A stretch of DNA of 64,000 bases from Rhodocyclaceae bacterium (GCA_030824115.1 JAVBYI010000023.1:124001-188000); one strand, 5' to 3'. Shown: positions 38,431-48,951, numbered from the stretch's first letter. Made by a program: numbers and translations. Notes: generated by a model not told the origin, from the letters alone.

Positions 38431-39457
38431 CGCTGGGCGTGATGGCAGAAATCAACGGGCGCCAGCTGTTGATCATGCCGAGGTGGGAAAACAGGCCATT
38501 CAACATGTGGAAGAAAATGCCGAGCATGACCCCGGTAAACACCTTGACGCTGACCGCGCTCATCCGGTCATGGCTCAAGGCAAACGGCAAGGCCAGCGCC
38601 ATCATGACCAGTGCCGCAAAGGGATAAAGGATCTTCTTCCACCAAGCGATTTCGTAGCGCTGGGTTTTCTGGTTGTTTTCACTCAGATGGCGAATGTATT
38701 GGTAGAGGCTCACCAGCGACATGCGCTCCGGCACTACCAGCAGAACCGACAGAATGTCGGGATTCAGCGCCGACTGCCACTGTAGCGTCTCATGCTCCTC
38801 AATACGGGCCCCCGCTGTATCGAAATGAGTCTGGGTCACCTTGCCGAGTTGCCAGCCACTGGCCGCAGTGTAATGCCCGGAGAACGCATGGCTGATTGAA
38901 CGCAGATGATGTTCGGCATCAAAATCATAAACCCGTACCTCGCGTAGGCTGGCATCGGGAAGGACATCGCGGACATTGATGAACGACAAGCCATCCTTGA
39001 CCCACAAGCCAGAGCGAAATTCCTGTGCAATAAGATTGCTCATCGCCGTCAGCCGTAATTGCTGTGCGGCACGCTCAGAGGGAGGCGCGATGAACTCACC
39101 GACAATGAACGTCAAGGCCACAAACAGGGCGCCAATCTTACCCAAGCTCCTTAACAAGGTACTGGTCGGCAGACCCGATGCCCGCAGCACGGTAATTTCA
39201 GAGTGACGCGCCAGCAGGGTTAATGCGTAGAGCGTACCGATAAGAACTGCTACCGGTAGGATTTCATAGGTCCGTCCTGGCAGTGTTAACAAAACATAAA
39301 GCAGGGCATCCTGCAATTGATAGGTTCCCTTGCCAAGACTCTCCATCTCGTAAATCAGGTCGAAAAATGCAAACAAGGCAAGAAAAGCTGCGAGTACAAG
39401 TAGGCTTGACCCGTAAATCTCTCGCGCCAGATGGCGCTCATATACTTTTAACGCCAT
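38378..39457 (-). CDS. lptG: LPS export permease LptG
   Basis: Half of the LptFG inner-membrane pair that, with LptB, extracts lipopolysaccharide for transport to the outer membrane. 359 aa from MALKVYERHLAREIYGSS at 39457. Three N-terminal TMs, a periplasmic jelly-roll-like part (about 130-265) and three C-terminal TMs (ALVMMALALPFALS...). SEITVLRASGLPTSTLL is the conserved coupling helix. Its start overlaps the lptF stop. Confidence 0.95.
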   Translation of the reverse strand: MALKVYERHLAREIYGSSLLVLAAFLALFAFFDLIYEMESLGKGTYQLQDALLYVLLTLPGRTYEILPVAVLIGTLYALTLLARHSEITVLRASGLPTSTLLRSLGKIGALFVALTFIVGEFIAPPSERAAQQLRLTAMSNLIAQEFRSGLWVKDGLSFINVRDVLPDASLREVRVYDFDAEHHLRSISHAFSGHYTAASGWQLGKVTQTHFDTAGARIEEHETLQWQSALNPDILSVLLVVPERMSLVSLYQYIRHLSENNQKTQRYEIAWWKKILYPFAALVMMALALPFALSHDRMSAVSVKVFTGVMLGIFFHMLNGLFSHLGMINSWRPLISAITPSVIFLLAAASMLWWVERR

Positions 39458-40533
39458 GTCTTCCACACCGACAACACAGACAAACGCCTCCAAAACAGTA
39501 CCGCTAGCACCAGTGCCATCAAAAGGTGAACAGCCCATACGCCAATCTCAAAGGGCAGCTTGCCTCGCACAACCCATGCCTGACTAACTGAAATCAAATT
39601 GTTATAAATCATGAAAGTCAGCAAGGCGAAAATCAGATTATTGGTTCGTCCAGCACGTGGATTCACAAAAGAGAGTGGGATAGCCAATAGTGCCAATGTC
39701 AATGCCGAAAGAGGGACACCAATCCGCCACATCAACTCACCCAGGTTTGCGGGGCTCCTGTCTTGAAGCAACTGCAAGGTTGAAAGCATTCTGGGAGACT
39801 TCTCAACCCCGCGCATTTCAGCCGTTTCCATACGAATCGCGTAGCGTTCAAACTCCATGACACGATAAGCTTTCTCGCCAGCACTACCTTCATAACGTCG
39901 CCCATCTGTCAGAACCACGAACTGATCGCCATTCTCAGCCACCTCGGTATGCCCTTCGGAGGCCACCACGATACCAAGCCGTCCATGTTGCACGGAATTG
40001 ATGAACACATTGCGAACGCGTGTATTGTCCTCGCCACCACCAACGGCTTCTACAAAAAAAACCCGCTCACCTTGTGAGGACTCACGAAAAGACCCGGGGG
40101 TCACGCGCGAAGCCTCATCCCGATTGTTCATGCGCTTCTGGTAAGTCTCGCGCTGTTCCATCGCCCATGGTGTTAGCAACAACGACAAAGCAGTGATCGC
40201 CAGCACCACCGGCAAGGTAAAGCGCAACACGGGCCAAATCCAGGCCGTCAAGGGCAGGCCAGAGGAAAACCAGATCGACATCTCCGAATCGCGATACATG
40301 CGCGAGAGGGACAACAGGATGGCGATGAACAAGGTCAGCGAAAGCAGGACCGGCAGGTATTGAAGCGCGGCAAACCCCAAGAGCGCGATAACAGCCTCAG
40401 AGGCGGTCTGCCCCCCTGCCGCTTGACCCAGCAGACGAATCAACTGCGTCGTCAACAGGATGGCAAAGAGCGCAACGAACACTGCCGCTGCCGTTTGGGC
40501 AAACTCGCGCTGGGCGGCACGCTGGAAAATCAT
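39448..40533 (-). CDS. lptF: LPS export permease LptF
   Basis: Partner of LptG, 361 aa from MIFQRAAQREFAQTAAAVFV at 40533; an in-frame ATG 42 nt upstream is less likely. YRDSEMSIWFSSGLPLTAWI is the coupling helix, and NNRDEASRVTPGSFRESSQGERVFFVE the periplasmic part. Divergent from pepA. Confidence 0.95.
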   Translation of the reverse strand: MIFQRAAQREFAQTAAAVFVALFAILLTTQLIRLLGQAAGGQTASEAVIALLGFAALQYLPVLLSLTLFIAILLSLSRMYRDSEMSIWFSSGLPLTAWIWPVLRFTLPVVLAITALSLLLTPWAMEQRETYQKRMNNRDEASRVTPGSFRESSQGERVFFVEAVGGGEDNTRVRNVFINSVQHGRLGIVVASEGHTEVAENGDQFVVLTDGRRYEGSAGEKAYRVMEFERYAIRMETAEMRGVEKSPRMLSTLQLLQDRSPANLGELMWRIGVPLSALTLALLAIPLSFVNPRAGRTNNLIFALLTFMIYNNLISVSQAWVVRGKLPFEIGVWAVHLLMALVLAVLFWRRLSVLSVWKTWR

Positions 40534-40648
40534 GGTCGGGACAGTGAGGTAATAATCGCCGGATTTGGTAGTCACGGCACGTAAGCACGCAAAAAATGCT
40601 TAAACTTGCCGCCATTGCCCACAATGGGGCTAACAAAAGGAGCAGGCG

Positions 40649-42148
40649 GTGGAATTTAGCATAAAGAGCGGTAGCCCCGAGAAGCAGCGAACTGCCTGTA
40701 TTGTCGTTGGCGTCCATGAAACCCGCAAGCTCTCCCAGGCCGCCGAATTGCTCGATAAGGCCGCTGATGGGTACCTGTCCGACCTGCTGCGCAGAGGTGA
40801 CATGGAGGGCAAGGCCGGCAGTACCCTCTTGCTCCACAAGGTGCCCGGTATCGAGGCCGAACGCGTCCTGCTCGTTGGATTGGGCAAAGAAACGGGCTTT
40901 GGCGAGAATGAATATCGTGCGGCGATTGCCACCGCCGTGCGCGCGCTCAACCATGCCGGCGGGACCGAGGGCACCCTCTGCCTGGCCGGACTCACCGTCG
41001 GCAAACGGGATATCACTTGGCGGTTACGTCAGGCGGTCATGGTGGCCGCCGAATCGCTCTACCGGTTTGACCGGATGAAGTCGAAAAAGGACGAGGCACG
41101 CCGTCCCTTGCGGAAGCTCATTTTCTCCGTTGCACCGTCAGGAGAACTAGTACTTGCCAAACAGGCACTTCAAGAAGGGCAGGCAATCGCCACGGGCACG
41201 GGGTTCATGAAAGATCTGGCCAATCTACCCGGGAATATCTGCACACCCACCTATCTGGCCGATCAGGCACGCAAGCTGTCCAAGGAACACGGCCTGAAGG
41301 TTGACATTCTTGGGCGTGCCGACATGGAAAAGCTGGGCATGCACGCGCTGCTCGCAGTAGCCAAGGGTTCGCACCAGCCCCCCAAATTTATCGTTGTCCG
41401 TTATTCAGGCAGTAAAAAAACTGACAAACCCATCGTTCTCGTCGGCAAGGGGGTGACCTTCGACAGCGGCGGTATCTCCCTGAAGCCCGGCGCCGAGATG
41501 GATGAGATGAAATATGACATGTCTGGCGCAGCAAGCGTGTTGGCCACCATCAAGGCTGCCGCCTTGATGAAACTGCCGCTGAATGTCATCGCCGTTGTCC
41601 CAACGGTCGAGAACATGCCCGGCGGCGGTGCCACACGTCCCGGCGATATCGTCACCTCGATGTCTGGTCAGACCATCGAGATTCTTAACACGGATGCCGA
41701 AGGGCGCCTGATTCTCTGCGATGCACTGACCTATGTCGAACGCTTCGAGCCCGACTGCGTGATTGATGTCGCCACGCTGACCGGTGCCTGTGTGATCGCC
41801 CTCGGCCATGTGGTCAGCGGTCTGCTGGCCAACGATGAGGGACTTGCGCGCGAGTTGCTCGACGCGAGCCAGGCCAGCTGGGATCGTGCCTGGCAAATGC
41901 CCCTGCTGGAGGACTACCAGGAACAACTCAAGAGCAATTTTGCCGACATGGGCAATATTGGCGGGCGGGCCGCTGGCACGATCACGGCGGCGGCCTTCCT
42001 GTCGCGCTTTACCAAAAAATACGAGTGGGCTCACCTCGATATTGCCGGTACTGCGTGGAAATCCGGCAAGGACAAGGGATCGACCGGACGCCCTGTCCCT
42101 CTGCTGACCCACTTCCTGTTGGCACGTGCCGCCGCGAAGGCTGGCTAA
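40649..42148 (+). CDS. pepA: Cytosol (leucyl) aminopeptidase, M17 family
   Basis: 499 aa. C-terminal catalytic domain with the M17 signature [16 protein letters not shown], metal-site segments [17 protein letters not shown] and [13 protein letters not shown], and a late [16 protein letters not shown]. Removes N-terminal residues from peptides; in E. coli PepA also binds DNA in Xer recombination and carAB control. Divergent from lptF, the usual arrangement. Confidence 0.97.
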   Translation: MEFSIKSGSPEKQRTACIVVGVHETRKLSQAAELLDKAADGYLSDLLRRGDMEGKAGSTLLLHKVPGIEAERVLLVGLGKETGFGENEYRAAIATAVRALNHAGGTEGTLCLAGLTVGKRDITWRLRQAVMVAAESLYRFDRMKSKKDEARRPLRKLIFSVAPSGELVLAKQALQEGQAIATGTGFMKDLANLPGNICTPTYLADQARKLSKEHGLKVDILGRADMEKLGMHALLAVAKGSHQPPKFIVVRYSGSKKTDKPIVLVGKGVTFDSGGISLKPGAEMDEMKYDMSGAASVLATIKAAALMKLPLNVIAVVPTVENMPGGGATRPGDIVTSMSGQTIEILNTDAEGRLILCDALTYVERFEPDCVIDVATLTGACVIALGHVVSGLLANDEGLARELLDASQASWDRAWQMPLLEDYQEQLKSNFADMGNIGGRAAGTITAAAFLSRFTKKYEWAHLDIAGTAWKSGKDKGSTGRPVPLLTHFLLARAAAKAG

Positions 42149-42156
42149 GCAGCCTC

Positions 42157-42585
42157 ATGACACACGTCGAATTTCTTCACGGGGCGCCCGATCGACTCCA
42201 GGCAGCGGCGCAGTGGCTGCAGCAGGCATGGGCGCGTCGCCAATCCGTACTGGTGTATGTCCCCGACGCTGAAGCTGCGGCCCGTCTGGATCGAGTTCTC
42301 TGGACGCAACCTCAACTTTCCTTTTTGCCGCATTGTCGTGCCGACGCGCCGCTGGCAGCAGAAACCCCCATCCTGCTGACAGACCAGTTGGACGCGCCCC
42401 CCCAGGAAAGCTGTCTGCTCAATCTCAGCAACGAACTTCCGCCCACTTTTTCCCGCTTCGAACAACTGGTCGAAATCGTCAGCATCGAAGATATCGACCG
42501 CCTACCAGCACGCGAACGCTTCAAGTTCTATCGTGAGCGCGGCTATCCGGTCGAAAGCCGCGACATTTCCGGAGGGCTGTCCTGA
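42157..42585 (+). CDS. holC: DNA polymerase III chi subunit
   Basis: 142 aa from MTHVEFLHGAPDRLQAAAQW at 42157. VLVYVPDAEAAARLDRVLWT, LPHC and LLTDQLDAPP...LLNLSNELPP match HolC, which links the clamp loader to single-strand-binding protein. 8 bp after pepA; its stop shares bases with the next start (TGATG). Confidence 0.92.
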   Translation: MTHVEFLHGAPDRLQAAAQWLQQAWARRQSVLVYVPDAEAAARLDRVLWTQPQLSFLPHCRADAPLAAETPILLTDQLDAPPQESCLLNLSNELPPTFSRFEQLVEIVSIEDIDRLPARERFKFYRERGYPVESRDISGGLS

Positions 42586-42953
42586 TGGCCGATGAAGACG
42601 TACTCCTCCAGGCCGATGCCTTGATGCGTCGTCATCGCAGTTTTGTCGCCCAGTCACCACAATCCGGCGAAGCCAGCCCGCTACAGAATTTCGCTGACGA
42701 TAGCGACATCCCCTTGCTGACTGAAATCGTCGCAGCACCTGCTGAGTTGGTGCCGCCAAGCATCGACAGGGTGCTGGATGACCTGCACCGGGAGATCGAG
42801 CAAACAATCGCCAACTGGCTCATCGACACGCTGCCCGCAGCCATCGCGAACGCCAGTCAGCACATCCTGACGGAAGTGGACACCAAGGCCCGCCTTACCC
42901 TGTTGCCGCAGGTCCAGGCCTTGATTGATTCATGCCGAAACAACGGCCAATAA
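42585..42953 (+). CDS. Conserved hypothetical protein between holC and valS
   Basis: 122 aa, acidic and mostly helical. N-terminal LLQADALMRRHRSFV, a central segment IPLLTEIV, and a C-terminal helix pair (LDDLHREIEQTIANWLIDTLPAAI...). Its position and start coupling to holC recur in betaproteobacteria. No known domain recognised. Confidence 0.72.
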   Translation: MADEDVLLQADALMRRHRSFVAQSPQSGEASPLQNFADDSDIPLLTEIVAAPAELVPPSIDRVLDDLHREIEQTIANWLIDTLPAAIANASQHILTEVDTKARLTLLPQVQALIDSCRNNGQ

Positions 42954-43020
42954 GCAAGGGCGTTACTGGCCCTTCGATATAATTCGTTGTTCTGCGTAAG
43001 CCTTACCTGACCAAGCATCC

Positions 43021-45834
43021 ATGGAACTCGCCAAAAGCTTCGAGCCCGCCGATATCGAGCGGCGCTGGTATCCCGTTTGGGAATCTAACGGCCATTTTGC
43101 CGCCGGCCTCGATACCACCAAAACAGACAATTTCTGCATCCTGCTGCCGCCGCCCAACGTCACCGGCACGCTGCACATGGGCCATGGCTTCAACCAGTCG
43201 ATCATGGACGCGCTCACCCGCTACCACCGCATGCGCGGCGACAACACGCTGTGGCAGCCCGGCACCGACCATGCCGGCATCGCCACGCAGATCGTGGTCG
43301 AGCGCCAGCTCGACGCCCAGGGCATCAGCCGCCACGAGCTCGGCCGCGAGAAGTTCCTTGAAAAAGTGTGGGAGTGGAAGGAATATTCCGGCGGCGCCAT
43401 CACCCAGCAGATGCGCCGCCTCGGCACCTCGCCGGACTGGAGCCGCGAGCGCTTCACCATGGATGCGGGCCTGTCGAAGATCGTCACCGAGACCTTCGTC
43501 CGTCTCTACAAGGAAGGCCTGATCTATCGCGGCAAGCGTCTCGTCAATTGGGACCCTAAGCTGCTCACCGCTGTTTCCGATCTGGAAGTCGTCAGCGAGG
43601 AAGAAGATGGCTTCATGTGGGAAATCAGCTACCCCTTCGCCTGCGGCAATGGTTCGCTCACGGTCGCGACAACACGCCCGGAAACCCTGCTCGGCGACGT
43701 CGCGGTCGCCGTGAATCCAGATGACGAACGCTACGCGCACCTGATTGGCAAGCACGTTCATCTACCACTGTGCGATCGCACCATCCCCGTCATCGCCGAT
43801 GCCTATGTCGACAAGGAATTCGGCACCGGCTGCGTCAAGATCACGCCGGCCCATGACTTCAACGACTGGCAGGTCGGCCACCGCCACGGTCTGGCGCCGA
43901 TCTCGATCCTGACGCTGGATGCGCGCATCAACGAACACGGCCCGGAGCAATATCGCGGCATGGACCGCTACGAGGCACGCAAGGCCATCGTCGCCGACCT
44001 CGATGCTGCTGGGCTGCTCGTCACCACCAAGCCGCACAAGCTGATGGTGCCGCGCGGCGACCGCACCGGCGTGGTGATCGAGCCGATGCTCACCGACCAG
44101 TGGTTCGTTGCCATGAGCAAACCGGGCACCGACGGCAGCAGCATCGCTGGCAAGGCGCTCGAATGCGTGGCCTCGGGCGAGATCAAGTTCGTGCCCGAGA
44201 ACTGGGTGAACACCTACAACCAGTGGCTCAATAACATCCAGGACTGGTGCATCTCGCGCCAACTCTGGTGGGGCCACCAGATCCCCGCCTGGTACACCGA
44301 TGACGGCCGCCACTACGTCGCCCATGATGAAGCCGAGGCGCTGGCGCAGGCCCGCGCCGACGGCTACACAGGTGGCCTCAAGCGCGACGACGACGTGCTC
44401 GACACCTGGTATTCCTCGGCCCTGTGGCCGTTCTCGACCCTGGACTGGACGCCCGAGTGGCCGGCCAAGTCGAACCCGGCGCTCGACCTCTACCTGCCCT
44501 CGACGGTGCTGGTCACCGGCTTCGACATCATCTTCTTCTGGGTCGCGCGCATGGTCATGATGACCAAGCACATCACCGGCAAAATTCCTTTCAAGCACGT
44601 CTATGTGCACGGTCTGATCCGCGACGCGGAAGGCCAGAAGATGTCGAAATCCAAGGGCAACGTGCTCGACCCGATCGACCTGATCGACGGCATCGGCATC
44701 GACGAGTTGGTGAAGAAGCGCACCACCGGCCTGATGAATCCCAAGGACGCCGCCAAGATCGAGAAACGCACCCGCAAGGAATACCCGAACGGCATTGCCG
44801 GCTTCGGCACCGACGCGCTGCGCTTCACCTTCCTTTCGCTGGCCTCGCCGGGCCGCGACATCAAGTTCGATATGCAGCGCTGCGAGGGCTATCGCAACTT
44901 CTGCAACAAGCTGTGGAACGCCACCCGCTTCGTGCTGATGAATTGCGACGGTAAGGATGTCGGCCTCGATGAAACCCTGCCGCTGGATCACTCCCCGGCC
45001 GACCGCTGGATCGTCAGCCGCCTGCAGCGCACCGAAGCCGAGGTAGCAAAACATTTCGCCGACTATCGCTTCGATCTGCTCGCCAAGTCACTCTATGAAT
45101 TCGTCTGGGACGAATACTGCGACTGGTATCTGGAGCTGGCCAAGGTGCAACTGCAGCAAGGCACCGAGGCACAGCAACGGGCCACGCGGCGCACGCTGCT
45201 ACGCGTGCTGGAAGCCATACTGCGCCTCGCCCATCCGCTGATCCCCTTCATCACCGAAGAGCTGTGGCAGACCGTGGCACCGCTGGCCGGCAAAGCAAAT
45301 GTCGGCGCTGACGAGACGGCACAGGAAACCATCATGCTGCAGCGCTACCCCGTGGCTGACCCGTCGCGCTGCGATGAAGCGGCGGAAGCCTGGGTGGCCA
45401 CGCTCAAATCACTGGTCACCGCCTGCCGCAGCCTGCGTGGCGAGATGAGCATTTCGCCCGCCCAGAAAGTCCCGCTCATCGGCGCCGGCGACACAGCGGC
45501 CATCGCGGCATTCGGCCCCTACCTGACAGCACTGGCCAAGCTTTCCGACGTCACCGCCGTGGAAGCGCTTCCCGACAGCGATGCGCCCGTGCAAATCGTC
45601 GGCGACTACCGTCTGATGCTGAAGATCGAGATTGACGTCGCCGCCGAGAAGGAGCGCCTTGGCAAGGAGCTTTCCAGAATCGAAGGGGAAATCATCAAGG
45701 CAGAAAAAAAGCTCTCGACCGAGAGCTTTGTGGCCCGCGCCCCTGCCACCGTGGTGGCGCAGGAACGCGAGCGGCTGGCGGACTTTCTGGAACTGCGCAA
45801 CAAACTGCAGGCCCAGATCACCCGCCTCGGTTAG
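43021..45834 (+). CDS. valS: Valyl-tRNA synthetase
   Basis: Class Ia synthetase, 937 aa. HIGH-type motif [17 protein letters not shown], editing domain [22 protein letters not shown] in [14 protein letters not shown], and a C-terminal coiled-coil arm ([24 protein letters not shown]) that grips tRNA. Residues 761-767 (VGADETA) are encoded by a dispersed-repeat copy in the loop after [15 protein letters not shown]. The region coding the coiled coil also contains, on the opposite strand, the terminator of the converging gene. Confidence 0.97.
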   Translation: MELAKSFEPADIERRWYPVWESNGHFAAGLDTTKTDNFCILLPPPNVTGTLHMGHGFNQSIMDALTRYHRMRGDNTLWQPGTDHAGIATQIVVERQLDAQGISRHELGREKFLEKVWEWKEYSGGAITQQMRRLGTSPDWSRERFTMDAGLSKIVTETFVRLYKEGLIYRGKRLVNWDPKLLTAVSDLEVVSEEEDGFMWEISYPFACGNGSLTVATTRPETLLGDVAVAVNPDDERYAHLIGKHVHLPLCDRTIPVIADAYVDKEFGTGCVKITPAHDFNDWQVGHRHGLAPISILTLDARINEHGPEQYRGMDRYEARKAIVADLDAAGLLVTTKPHKLMVPRGDRTGVVIEPMLTDQWFVAMSKPGTDGSSIAGKALECVASGEIKFVPENWVNTYNQWLNNIQDWCISRQLWWGHQIPAWYTDDGRHYVAHDEAEALAQARADGYTGGLKRDDDVLDTWYSSALWPFSTLDWTPEWPAKSNPALDLYLPSTVLVTGFDIIFFWVARMVMMTKHITGKIPFKHVYVHGLIRDAEGQKMSKSKGNVLDPIDLIDGIGIDELVKKRTTGLMNPKDAAKIEKRTRKEYPNGIAGFGTDALRFTFLSLASPGRDIKFDMQRCEGYRNFCNKLWNATRFVLMNCDGKDVGLDETLPLDHSPADRWIVSRLQRTEAEVAKHFADYRFDLLAKSLYEFVWDEYCDWYLELAKVQLQQGTEAQQRATRRTLLRVLEAILRLAHPLIPFITEELWQTVAPLAGKANVGADETAQETIMLQRYPVADPSRCDEAAEAWVATLKSLVTACRSLRGEMSISPAQKVPLIGAGDTAAIAAFGPYLTALAKLSDVTAVEALPDSDAPVQIVGDYRLMLKIEIDVAAEKERLGKELSRIEGEIIKAEKKLSTESFVARAPATVVAQERERLADFLELRNKLQAQITRLG
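45301..45321 (+). repeat. Dispersed 21-bp repeat copy 9 (in valS)
   Basis: GTCGGCGCTGAC + GAGACGGCA; VGADETA. Confidence 0.87.
45704..45730 (-). terminator. Intrinsic terminator for the 45839-46735 gene, embedded in the valS coding region
   Basis: On the minus strand: AAAGCTCTC-GGTC-GAGAGCTTT, then further T residues to 7 in all (45704-45710 are A on the plus strand). It lies about 110 bp beyond the stop of the minus-strand gene and is wholly within valS. Confidence 0.6.
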
Positions 45835-45838
45835 TCGA

Positions 45839-46735
45839 TCAATCCTTGTCGCCTGCGGTATAGGCCAGCGCTTTCTTGATCGCCTCCGGGCACTCCATGA
45901 TGCGCATGAAGCTGTTCTCGCCCGTCATAGAGAGGTCAGGGAAACTGGCTGCGATACGGAAGCGTGCCGACAAGGCATAAACGTACTGATCAACCACCAG
46001 TACTTCGTAGGGTAAATGGGCGGCTGACTTTACATCCTTAAAGTCGACCTCGCCCATAATAAACTTGTCGTCCATGATCTTATCCTTCCCTTCGCCCTTC
46101 ATGGCAACGCCGAAGACGACCTCCTTCTTGCCTGGAATATCGATGCGATAGACTTTGGTCACGCCGAACTTGCCGGCCGCCAATCCATCTTCCACCGCTT
46201 TCACAGCAGCTTCGTGGCTGGGATGAATAATGAGCCGGTCCGGATCATCGAAGTAGGGCATCATCATCATGTAGTGGTACTTGCGCAACTGCTGTGCCGT
46301 CAGCCCCTTGGCACCAAACTCCTCGATCTTGCCAAGCGCAGCCTGAAGCTTTTCCTGCGTACCCTTTAAATCCCCGGCCATGCGGTAAATATTTGACCAG
46401 TAGATGGGGTTGGTATAAGCAACCTGAATCTCATCCTTCACCTTGACAACCGAAACGCGCTGACCAGCGCCAAACCCACCCCTGCCCGACTTGGCCGCCG
46501 TGGTTTTCAGTTCGTCACTCGTCACGACGATCAGGCTCGTGTTGGTATAGGGGTTGTAGGTACCAACGATAGTAAAACCTGCGCCGGCCAGTGCTTTCTT
46601 GGTCTCTTCAACCTTTTGCGCCAGATCGCCCGGCCCCTTAAAGCCAAGAATGAAGGGCTTCAGCACTTGAGCCGATGCGAACGTCGCGCTCAGCGAAACA
46701 GCAAGCACAACGAGCAATTTCAAAAATGTTTTCAT
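45839..46735 (-). CDS. Exported protein with DUF302-like region, unknown function
   Basis: 298 aa with a signal peptide (MKTFLKLLVVLAVSLSATFASA). The N-terminal part of the mature protein, KVEETKKALAGAGFTIVGTYNP, resembles the DUF302 fold (small alpha-beta modules found in sulfur and heavy-metal contexts). The centre has LRKYHYMMMMPYFDDPDRLII and the C-terminal part KEVVFGVAMKGEG...HLPYEVLVVDQYVYALSARFRIAASFP. No catalytic motif recognised. It converges on valS with a 4-bp gap and lies just downstream of fadL on the same strand, separated by a strong terminator. Confidence 0.65.
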   Translation of the reverse strand: MKTFLKLLVVLAVSLSATFASAQVLKPFILGFKGPGDLAQKVEETKKALAGAGFTIVGTYNPYTNTSLIVVTSDELKTTAAKSGRGGFGAGQRVSVVKVKDEIQVAYTNPIYWSNIYRMAGDLKGTQEKLQAALGKIEEFGAKGLTAQQLRKYHYMMMMPYFDDPDRLIIHPSHEAAVKAVEDGLAAGKFGVTKVYRIDIPGKKEVVFGVAMKGEGKDKIMDDKFIMGEVDFKDVKSAAHLPYEVLVVDQYVYALSARFRIAASFPDLSMTGENSFMRIMECPEAIKKALAYTAGDKD

Positions 46736-46786
46736 AAGGACCCTCCGTTTATGTCCAGGTTTATTATCTTTATATGCTGCTCATAC

Positions 46787-46813
46787 AAAAAAAGCCGGCT
46801 AAGCCGGCTTTTT
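46787..46813 (-). terminator. Intrinsic terminator downstream of fadL
   Basis: Stem AGCCGGC-TAA... read as AAGCCGGCTTAGCCGGCTT with A- and T-runs on either side (46787-46813); 17 bp after the fadL stop in its direction of transcription. Confidence 0.88.
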
Positions 46814-46829
46814 GCTCTACATACGCCTA

Positions 46830-48104
46830 TTACATCTTCCAACCGTATGCAACGCCAATGGCTTTTTGGTCCATCTTCAGATTGACCGGATAGCCTGCAG
46901 CTCCACCAAATGCACCCGTTGTACCATCTCCACCAGTTCCAGACAGACTTCTATTAAAAGCGTGCATATAGGAAACAGTCAGTTCAGATTTGTCTGCCAT
47001 TGTCCATGTCGCCCCCAAAGTCAGGTGACTTTCAACGGTGGCTGGTGCGAGAATATTGAAGTAAGTATTACGTTGATTTAACGGCATCTTGGCATAATTG
47101 TATCCTGCACGCAGCAACAAACTGTCGTTATATTGGTAAAGCATACCAAGCTTATATACCGTCTGATCTGACCACCCGAAACCGGCACCATTGCTAGCCC
47201 CCAATTTGATACCAGACATAACTGGGTGAACAGACCCATCGTTGGCTAGCGATTTAATGTCACCATACTTAATTTCGACAATGTCAGCAGCAATTGCCAG
47301 GGTGGCGTTTGGCTTGAAAGCCACACCAATTCCGTAATTTTCGGGAATATCGAAATCGCCATTCTCCGCAAAGAGACCGTTGTATTTACTAAAGCGAGAC
47401 ATACGAGTTCTGCTTTGATATACGGCGCCTAGAGTAACTGATGAGGCTATTTGTCCAGCCCAACCAACCTTCACCCCTGCGCCGCCTGAAACATCCTCAC
47501 CCCTATTGGTTAAACCACCCATGTCACTCGTGTAAGCTGCAAAACCCTCAAGGCCATTAGCTACAAATGTCTGGCGAACAAGATTCAACGACACCCCTAC
47601 TGAATGTTCGGGTGTAAGTCTCATAGACAATGTTGGGGAAATAAACAACTGTTCCAGATTGCTATGAGTATTTGTCGTACCACCCGCCAAAACTGCACGA
47701 TCATAAGTAGTATTCATCCCCCCGTTACCATATACCACAACCCCAAGCGACATGTCCTTACCGATCATTCGGTTATATCCAAACTCAGGAACTATAAACT
47801 GCTTTTTCCCGCTGGTATACGAACCAATCGGAACGTTAAAACCTGCACCGGCATTTGTCTTGGTCCATTCGGCTGTCCTGTCTGGCATAAAAAGGTCTGC
47901 GCCAAAATCAATTCGGCTCCCCACCGAAACCATACCAGCAGGGTTAGTAGCAGCTGCCATTGCATCTTGTGGCAGCGCAATACCTGCACCGCCTATCGAC
48001 TTGGCCTTGATACCATAGCCATGCGAGAAATATCCGTTAGTGGCAAAAGCCGAACCAGACAAGCCGGCGACAGCGATCAATGCTGCGATTTTTTTGATTT
48101 TCAT
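46830..48104 (-). CDS. FadL-type outer-membrane transport protein
   Basis: 424 aa. Signal peptide (to SAFA), then the FadL N-terminal plug NGYFSHGYGIKAKSIGGAGIALPQD...ATNPAGM, followed by alternating beta strands and a C-terminal strand ending GVAYGWKM, a barrel end. FadL-type porins take up hydrophobic compounds such as fatty acids or aromatics. Its DNA is visibly poorer in GC than its neighbours (more AAT, ACA, ATA codons), which may mark transfer or different codon use. Placed directly before the DsrE2/TusA/Soe genes on the same strand but with its own promoter space. Confidence 0.86.
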   Translation of the reverse strand: MKIKKIAALIAVAGLSGSAFATNGYFSHGYGIKAKSIGGAGIALPQDAMAAATNPAGMVSVGSRIDFGADLFMPDRTAEWTKTNAGAGFNVPIGSYTSGKKQFIVPEFGYNRMIGKDMSLGVVVYGNGGMNTTYDRAVLAGGTTNTHSNLEQLFISPTLSMRLTPEHSVGVSLNLVRQTFVANGLEGFAAYTSDMGGLTNRGEDVSGGAGVKVGWAGQIASSVTLGAVYQSRTRMSRFSKYNGLFAENGDFDIPENYGIGVAFKPNATLAIAADIVEIKYGDIKSLANDGSVHPVMSGIKLGASNGAGFGWSDQTVYKLGMLYQYNDSLLLRAGYNYAKMPLNQRNTYFNILAPATVESHLTLGATWTMADKSELTVSYMHAFNRSLSGTGGDGTTGAFGGAAGYPVNLKMDQKAIGVAYGWKM

Positions 48105-48254
48105 AGTTCCCCCCGATGGGTATAGGTTTCTGTGGTTGGGTTGATTTTTAATACAACAAGTGAATGCACTCTAAAGGTGCTTACCGGTGGCTACCAACGA
48201 CATACTTGTTGCAAACCACCGGGTACTACAAATTCGTTGTGGTAATACGACAGA

Positions 48255-48860
48255 TCAGATAAACAGGTTGACGTCCGCCTTCTGCGCTACAGGCAGGAAG
48301 GAGGCTGCACCCACATAGTCCATGCCATCGACAAAATCGGCATGATCGAAGCCGAACAATTCGACGGTCATCTGGCACACGACGAACTTGACGCCTGCTT
48401 CCTGTGACAGTTCGCGCAGTTCGGCGAGGCCGGCCACGCCGTTGTTCTTGATGGTCTGCTGCATCAGGCCGGTGGCCACTGCCTCGAAGCCGGGGATGTT
48501 GGCCTGGACGATGTTCGGAATGTTCCAGTTGATGCTCTTGAACCAGTCCGGGCCAAAAGGCATCTTCATCGGCATGCCGGGATTGCCTAGCGGGCTGACC
48601 TTGAGGTCGGAGATGTCCTTCTTGACCAGTTGCAAGCCATAGAAGGTGAAAAAGACGGTGACATCCCAGCCAAGTGCAGCGGCTGTGGAAGCGAGAATGA
48701 AGGGGGGATAGCCCCAGTCGAGGGTGCCCTTGGTGGCGATGATGGTCATCGAAGGCGTCTTCGATTCCTCACGCTCCTGCAACAGCGCCTCAAGCTTCTT
48801 GGGCAGCAGTTCATCGAGTTTCTGGTTGATCAATGCTTCCATTTCGGGGTTGGTACTCAT
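48255..48860 (-). CDS. DsrE2-like sulfur-carrier/peroxiredoxin-type protein
   Basis: 201 aa. The N-terminal helix (MEALINQKLDELLPKKLEALLQE) is followed by a DsrE/F/H-like fold: MTIIATKGTLDWGYPPFILASTAAALGWDVTVFFTFYGL...FVVCQMTVELFG. The Cys of FVVCQM is the likely persulfide site. DsrE2 proteins are typically encoded with rhodanese and TusA in sulfur oxidisers; here tusA is 154 bp upstream. Role: passing sulfane sulfur in the cytoplasm; membrane association is unclear (FILASTAAALGWDVTVFFTFYG is hydrophobic). Confidence 0.85.
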   Translation of the reverse strand: MSTNPEMEALINQKLDELLPKKLEALLQEREESKTPSMTIIATKGTLDWGYPPFILASTAAALGWDVTVFFTFYGLQLVKKDISDLKVSPLGNPGMPMKMPFGPDWFKSINWNIPNIVQANIPGFEAVATGLMQQTIKNNGVAGLAELRELSQEAGVKFVVCQMTVELFGFDHADFVDGMDYVGAASFLPVAQKADVNLFI

Positions 48861-48951
48861 GCATCCTCCTCGTCAACAGAGTGGAATGATGCCGCACATC
48901 GCGCTGCAGCATCGAAGCAAATTTACTAATACCGGCATCAACAGAAAGAAC

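Noticed and set aside
43762..45054. 430-codon minus-strand frame opposite valS
   Set aside because: Mirror of ValS codons; no ribosome site or protein-like motif.
45478..45498. A possible 14th, diverged copy of the element in valS (IGAGDTA)
   Set aside because: About 16-17 of 21 bases match but at scattered positions and without the A-run; GC-rich codons for G-A-G-D-T-A can give this by chance.
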